DNA from: Budorcas taxicolor | Lineage: Eukaryota > Chordata > Mammalia > Artiodactyla > Bovidae | DNA: 64,000 nucleotides | Assembly: GCF_023091745.1 (NCBI RefSeq) | Contig: NC_068935.1 | Span: forward strand, 20,753,775-20,817,774 | Direction: 5' to 3' | Shown: piece by piece, positions 58,943-64,000 of the stretch | How positions within the stretch are numbered: position 1 is the first letter of the stretch | How the letters are laid out: each line of letters begins with the position of its first letter | Notes under the pieces: generated by a model | What the model saw: the letters and a program-made list of their open reading frames with translations, nothing else | What the model was told of the DNA's origin: nothing | Database searches by the model: none | Made by a program: the position numbers and the translations under genes

Positions 58943-59081
58943 GCTGCTGCTGCTGCTGCTGCTAAGTTGCTTCAGTCATGTCTGACTCTGTGTGACCCCA
59001 TAGACGGCAGCCCACTAGGCTCCTCTGTCCCTGGGACTCTCCAGGCAAGAATTCTGAAGTGGATTGCCAGCTCCCTCTCCA
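58943..59081 (-). repeat. Bov-A monomer SINE with (CTG)n and perfect TSD
   Basis: Reverse-oriented unit. A perfect 12-bp TSD ccataaaagact lies at 58931-58942 and 59082-59093. About seven CTG units lie at its left end (58941-58963). Confidence 0.96.
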
Positions 59082-59258
59082 CCATAAAAGACTACTCAGC
59101 CATAAAAAAGAATGAAATTTTGCCATTTGCTGTAACATGGATAGGCTTGGAGAACATTAGGCTAAGTAAAATAAAAAAGACAAATATTGTATGATATCAC
59201 TTATATGTGGAACCTAAAAGATACCAAAAACTAGTGAGTAAAAGATGCCCTAAGAAAC

Positions 59259-59325
59259 CCTCCATTCCTCTCATGTCCCACGAATACTTTCACCTTACTC
59301 CCTCCCCCTCAGCTCCCTCCTTGAC
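59259..59325 (-). repeat. Inverted duplication, arm 2 (67 bp)
   Basis: Pyrimidine-rich copy beginning cctccattcctctcatgtcc and ending agctccctccttgac. It sits where the L1 3' UTR would otherwise continue from ctagtgagta to agactcagataac. Confidence 0.97.
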
Positions 59326-59589
59326 AAAAAAGACTCAGATAACGAACTAGTGATTGGTTACCAGTGGGGAGAGGAAAGTGCGGAGGGGAAATATAGGGAC
59401 AGGAGGGAAAAAGAGAAGGTTGGCAGCCTAACTAACAATAGCAGCCACAGTGAGGGCTGACATGATGCTTTGAACGACACAAGGACACTCCTTCAGGAGC
59501 ACATACTTCAATTACTTCCTGTAATGCACATATTTAATGATGATGTTCAGTTTGAGATTTCATATACCTTTTCATTCTTTGTGCCTAGA

Positions 59590-59740
59590 ATTTTGTGTGA
59601 ATATGATCTTGCCTTCAATTCTGTAAGCTCCCTAAGTTCAGGAACTTGGTTTTCTACTTATGTGTCATCGAAAACAGTACTTAGCATCGCTAGAAGCATT
59701 GGGAACTCTTGATAAGTAATGACTGAATATCAATGAATTT
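59590..59740 (+). repeat. L2 3' end
   Basis: ctgtaagctccctaagttca followed by acagtacttagcatcgctag, diverged L2 terminus. Confidence 0.5.
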
Positions 59741-59985
59741 AAGGAAATGTGTACATAAGTTAATACATAGAATAGAATAAATTAAATGGCAGTTTTAGAT
59801 TCAACAAAACATTGTTTATTGCAATTAGATCTTTACCTTGAGGTAAAGGGGATATTTTAGGGTGATAGCCCAGAAGTCTTTCCTAAAGGATCCCTGTTTT
59901 CAGCCCAGCCTAATGGGCTGAGTGAATTGACTCTTCTGTAAAGCAGCCTTATTATGTGATTTTTTTGCATGGGTTCATGCTCGTT

Positions 59986-60198
59986 TGTGCTTCCTTCATG
60001 GCTCAGATGGTAAAGAATCCACCTGCAATGTGTGAGACCTGGGTTCAATCCCTGGGTTGGGAAGATCCCCTGGAGGAAGGCATGGCAACCCACTCCAGTA
60101 TTCTTGCCTGGAGAATCCCCATGGACAGAGGAGCCTTCCAGGCTACAGTCCATATGGCTGCAGAGCGTCAGACATGATTGAGTGACTAAGCACGCCCA
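59986..60198 (+). repeat. Bov-tA SINE with TSD
   Basis: Full-length Bov-tA. TSD catgctcgtt at 59976-59985 and catgctcatt at 60199-60208 (9/10). Confidence 0.94.
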
Positions 60199-60208
60199 CA
60201 TGCTCATT

Positions 60209-60983
60209 CAAAACTTGCACAGCTATGTGTCTGTCTTGGTCAGGACTTGGTCAATAGATGTGGATCACAGACTTACTTATAGAAACAAAGTAACTTACTG
60301 ACTAGCCCAAGTTTTTAGTTCAAACCAGGGGTCAATCTTTGACAGGAAAGGAAATAGAGTTTCTTAGAATCTACTGGTCAACATCACCTCCCCAAAGTGC
60401 CTTGGTCATCTAGCCCAGTGGTTTTCAAACTATAATTTTCAGCTTCAGAGGGCCCCATGGGGGTGCCTCAGGGGATTCCTTATATACTTTTAAAAATGAT
60501 CTTTCTGTGAATGAGTGAATACAAAGTTATAAAAATACAGTACATTGTTTATCTTCTCTTGCTTCAGATCCCTCTTTGATTCAATCTAGTATGTTCATTA
60601 ATTGATATCCTGCTCAGGCTCTAAGGCTGTGCTTATCTAATACTCCCCTTATCTAATATCCCCAAACTGGGCCTTTATATACTTGGCTTGGACTTTCCCA
60701 TGTTTTCTCTTTCTACCCAGGTTGCTTTTCTAAATTTGGATGCTTAGTACCCATTGCTAAAATCTGTCATGCACACAATGGCTGGAATGATTTTGCAGAA
60801 TCCCCTTATAGATTAATGAGAATCAGTCATGTAATTCCAAAAGGAAAGTTCTTTCTAGTTGGTACTTGATATTTCTATATTTAATATAAGTGAAAATACA
60901 TAAATTAACTCAAGTACAGTTACAACAATCCCAGGACATGCTATGGGTGTGTTGATGAAGTATGTTTTATATACTATTTTCTA
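60209..60983. other. No gene; possible hAT relic from 60416
   Basis: cagtggttttcaaac at 60416 resembles the end of a hAT-type MER element, but the rest is too diverged to name. Nothing else recognised. Confidence 0.4.
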
Positions 60984-61606
60984 GGGCAATAGATGGGGAA
61001 ACAGTGGAAACAGTGTCAGACTTTATTTTTTTGGGCTCCAAAATCACTGCAGATGGTGATTGCAGCCATGAAATTAAAAGACACTATTCCTTGGAAGGAA
61101 AGTTATGACCAACCTAGATAGCATATTCAAAAGCAGAGATATTACTTTGCCAACAAAGGTCCATCTAGTCAAGGCTGTAGTTTTTCCAGTGGTCATGTAT
61201 GGATGTGAGACTTGGATTGTGAAGAAAGCTGAGCACCGAAGAATTGATGCTTTTGAATTGTGGTGCTGGAGAAGACTCTTGTGAGTCCCTTGGACTGCAA
61301 GGAGATCCAAGCAGTCCTTTCTAAAGGAGATTAGTCCTGGGTGTTCATTGGAAGGACTGATGTTGAAGCTGAAACTCCAATACTTTGGCCACCTCATGCA
61401 AAGAGTTGACTCATTGGAAAAGACCCTGATGCTGGGAGGGATTGGGGGCAGGAGGAGAAGGGGACGACAGAGGATGAGATGGCTGTATGGCATCACCGAC
61501 TCGATCGGGAGTTGGTGATGGACAGGGAGGCCTGGCGTGCTGCAATTCATGAGGTTGCAAAGAGTCGGACATGACTGAGCCACTGAACTGAACTGAATTG
61601 AACTGA
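60984..61606 (+). repeat. BovB LINE, 5'-truncated
   Basis: About 620 bp of sense BovB, young-looking. A deletion of about 25 bp at 61503-61510 (ctcgatcgggagttgg) removes codons of the ORF2 C-terminus, and a stop occurs in gactcttgtgag (61274-61285). TSD not identified. Confidence 0.93.
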
Positions 61607-62095
61607 GACAGCAGATACATAGACTTTGTTAATATCCTAGGAGAGCTTGACTTTGACAGAATTATTTCCATTAAAAAATTCTCTTTGGTCTAGCTCCACT
61701 CAATCTGATTTATCTTTCGACTCTGAGTTACAGAAAAGTTAACATGCACTGCAAAATACTCAAGGTTGAGCTGAAACTCAAAGGTCTGAAACGCAAAGGT
61801 TGATTATCATTGTGTGAGCAGGTTGTAAAATAAAATCTTTCGGCAACTGTTACATCTGGGGATTGCAGTTAATAACCCTTTTGCATCAGTTCCAGGACAC
61901 AGATCTTCCATGTGCTCGGCCCTGCTAAGGTTGCAACCAATCTGAAGTAGGTGGGGTGGCAGTATAATAAAACAGCCTGATATAAACAGCAGATTAAAAG
62001 CACTAATGTCATCATGTCTGCCTGGGAAAGGGTCTTTCAATGGCCTTGGCTTTTTTTTTTCTTCCCCAGGTATAGGGCAAGTATGTAAAAAATAA
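61607..62095. other. No gene or recognised repeat
   Basis: Repeat-free stretch of about 490 bp. A pyrimidine run ending in ccccag at 62051-62070 resembles a splice acceptor, but no open exon follows. Confidence 0.45.
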
Positions 62096-62277
62096 AGCTA
62101 GGAACTTTTTATTGAAATTTTTATTTAATACTTTAATTTTAGAGCAGCTTTAGGTTCTCAGCAAAAGTGAATGAAATGTACAGAAATTTCTCATATACCC
62201 TCTGTCAACTGCCCTAACACACAACATCCTTCACTATCAACATCCTAAACCAGACTAGCATACGGTATATGGTGTGT

Positions 62278-62341
62278 GTGTTTATATAACTATATATAAA
62301 CATATATACTTATACATGTATATATTATATATATATATATA
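62278..62341. repeat. (TG)n/(TA)n-rich microsatellite
   Basis: gtgtgtgt passes into interrupted tatata repeats ending with an uninterrupted TA tract near 62325-62341. Confidence 0.85.
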
Positions 62342-62898
62342 GTTGCAACTGATGAACCCATAATCACCCAAAGTTCATAATTTACATCAGGGATAACTGT
62401 TGGTCTTGTACATTTGATGGGTTTTGACAAATGTATTATGATATGTACCCACCAGTGGAGTATCATAAACAGTTTTACTTCCTTAAAAATATTCTCTGCT
62501 CTGCTTATCTCTCCCTCCTCCTAGTCCCTAATAACCACTCATCTTTTTACTGTCTTCATAGTTTTGCCTTTTCCATATGGTTGGAATAATACAATATGTA
62601 GCCTTTTCAGATTGGCACTTTTTTTTTTCACTTAGTAATATGCATTTAAGTTTCTTACATGAATATTCATGGCTTGAGAGTTCATTTCTTTTTAGTGCTG
62701 AATAATATTCCATTGTCTGGATGTACCAGAGTTTATTCACCTACTGACGGATATCTTGGTTGCTTCCAAGTTTTGGCAGCTATGAATAAAGCTGCTATAA
62801 ACATCCATGTGCATAAAATTTTTATTTTTTAAGGACAGAAATTTTCAATTCATTTGGGTAAATACCAAGGAGTGCATTTGCTGGATCATATGGTAAGA

Positions 62899-63024
62899 GT
62901 TGGAGAAGGAAATGGCAACCCACTCCAGTATTCTTGCCTGGAGAATCCTATGGACAAAGGAGCCTGGCAGGCTACAGTCTATGGGGTTGCAAGAGTCAGA
63001 CACAATTCAGTGACCACCACTACC
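62899..63024 (+). repeat. Bov-A/Bov-tA body without tRNA head, with TSD
   Basis: It begins inside the body (ttggagaaggaaatggcaac) and ends aattcagtgaccaccac. TSD atggtaaga at 62890-62898 and 63025-63033. Confidence 0.93.
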
Positions 63025-64000
63025 ATGGTAAGAATATTAAGAACTCACCAAACTGCTTTCCAAAGTAGATGTACCAGTTTGCATTCCCACTAGCAATGAA
63101 TGAAAGCTCCTGTTGCTCCATATCTTTGTCAGCATTTTGTATTATTGTCAATGTTTCAGATTTGAGGTCACTCTAATCAGTGTGTAGTGGTATCTAATTG
63201 TTCTATTTTTCAATTTTCTAATGATATATCCTGTTAAATATATATTCATATACTTATCATCATTTGTATGCCTGATTTGGTAAAATATCTGTTCATGTTT
63301 TCAGGTTGTTTTGTAATCAGGTGGTTTTCTTATTGTACAGTCCCTTAAGAGTTCTTTGTATATTTTGGATAATAGTCCATCAGAGGTGTCTTTTTCAAAT
63401 TGTTTTCCCAGTTTAGGCTTGTCTTCCCATTCTGTTGATATTGTTATTCACAAAGTAGAAGTTTTTAGTTTTAATAAAGTACAGCTTATAAATTATTTCT
63501 TTAAAAAAATCATGCTTTTGCTGTTACATCTAAAAAGTCATCACCATGCCCAGCGTCATGGAAGTTGTCTCTTATATTATCTTCTAGGAGGTTTCCAATT
63601 TTGTGTTTTACATTTAGTTCTATGATGCATCTTTTGTCAATTTTTGTGAACTATGAAAGGTCTGTGTCTATATTCATTTTTTGCATATGCATGTCCAGTT
63701 GTTCCAGAACCATTTATTAAAGGGACTAACTTTGCTCTATTTTGTCATTTGCTTGTTGTCAAAGATCAGTTGATCATATTTATGCAGGCCTATTTCTGGA
63801 CTATCTATTATCTTCCATTGATCTGTTTGTCTAATCTTTCCTTGATACTACAGTATCTTGATTACTGTAGCTGTACAGTAAGTGTACAGTAAGCTGTGTA
63901 TCATCAGTTCTCCTACTTTGTTCTTCTTTTTGAATATTTTGTTGGCTTTTCTGGATAGTTTGCCTTTCCATATAAACTTTAGAATCAGCCAGTTTAGTTT

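Larger units (their letters stand above)
58863..59445 (+). repeat. Ancient L1 3' UTR with inserts
   Basis: gttcacagcagcattattta, actcagccataaaaaagaat, tatgatatcacttatatgtg and ggttaccagtggggagagga are L1 landmarks. It is interrupted by Bov-A and by arm 2 of the inverted duplication. Confidence 0.8.
62096..64000 (-). repeat. Ancient L1 3' region, runs off the window end
   Basis: Reverse-oriented old L1 3' UTR and end of ORF2 (gctgaataatattccattgt, gaataaagctgctataaaca, ccattgatctgtttgtctaa). Interrupted by a SINE. Frames at 63356-63625 and 63653-63892 are antisense L1. Confidence 0.78.

Noticed and set aside
61074..61583. Longest open frame in the window (169 codons, minus strand)
   Set aside because: It is the antisense of a BovB insertion; the sense strand carries the recognisable ORF2 C-terminus.
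62045..62075. Possible splice acceptor (long pyrimidine run ending ccccag)
   Set aside because: The following sequence has early stops in the relevant frames and enters an old L1; no partner exon was seen.

Overview
This window looks like intergenic DNA from a ruminant genome, most likely a bovid (cattle or a close relative). The evidence is repeat content recognised from memory of the families: tRNA-Glu-type Bov-tA SINEs, Bov-A/Bov-A2 SINEs with (AGC)n ends, many 5'-truncated copies of the RTE-clade LINE BovB, and 3' ends of the young ruminant L1. This suite is specific to ruminants. No database was searched, so family names for the older repeats are provisional.

No protein-coding gene, tRNA, rRNA or CRISPR array could be supported. 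Every longer reading frame either lies inside a SINE or LINE, or is under 170 codons with no recognisable domain. Frames that do resemble proteins are decayed BovB reverse-transcriptase or L1 pieces.

Layout. 1-13 kb: unique DNA with scattered Bov-tA, decayed L2 in minus orientation, a MER20 relic split by three younger insertions, and one BovB. 14-18.6 kb: an ancient L1 (minus) split by two LTR-like blocks and a SINE. 18.8-20.5 kb: a SINE cluster. 20.7-27.7 kb: a decayed ERVL-like provirus body holding BovB, MER20, another hAT-type relic and L1 tails. 27.7-33.5 kb: old L1 DNA into which a BovB 3' end joined directly to a ruminant L1 5' UTR has been placed; the L1 part is GC-rich, contains tandem monomers, and carries later L1 and Bov-A2 insertions. 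33.5-36.9 kb: L2, MIR-like repeats, a perfect 48-bp tandem duplication and an (AG)n tract. 36.9-40.8 kb: old L1 with BovB and Bov-tA. 41-44.8 kb: a long BovB with a second BovB inserted in opposite orientation. 45.8-52.6 kb: a long old L1 (minus) peppered with SINEs, a ruminant L1 tail and a BovB with an inverted 5' part. 52.6-64 kb: MIRs, SINEs, L1 fragments, a MaLR-like block, a 67-bp inverted duplication and an L1 running off the end.

The interest lies in insertion history, not genes. The clearest observations are (1) the BovB/L1 junction at 29508-29512, (2) the BovB with a twin-priming-type inversion at 49408-50500, (3) the 65/67 inverted duplication at 58574-58640 and 59259-59325, (4) the BovB-in-BovB inverted repeat, and (5) the perfect 48-bp duplication at 34691-34786. 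Target-site duplications (TSDs) were read directly for about 25 insertions and fix their boundaries and relative order.
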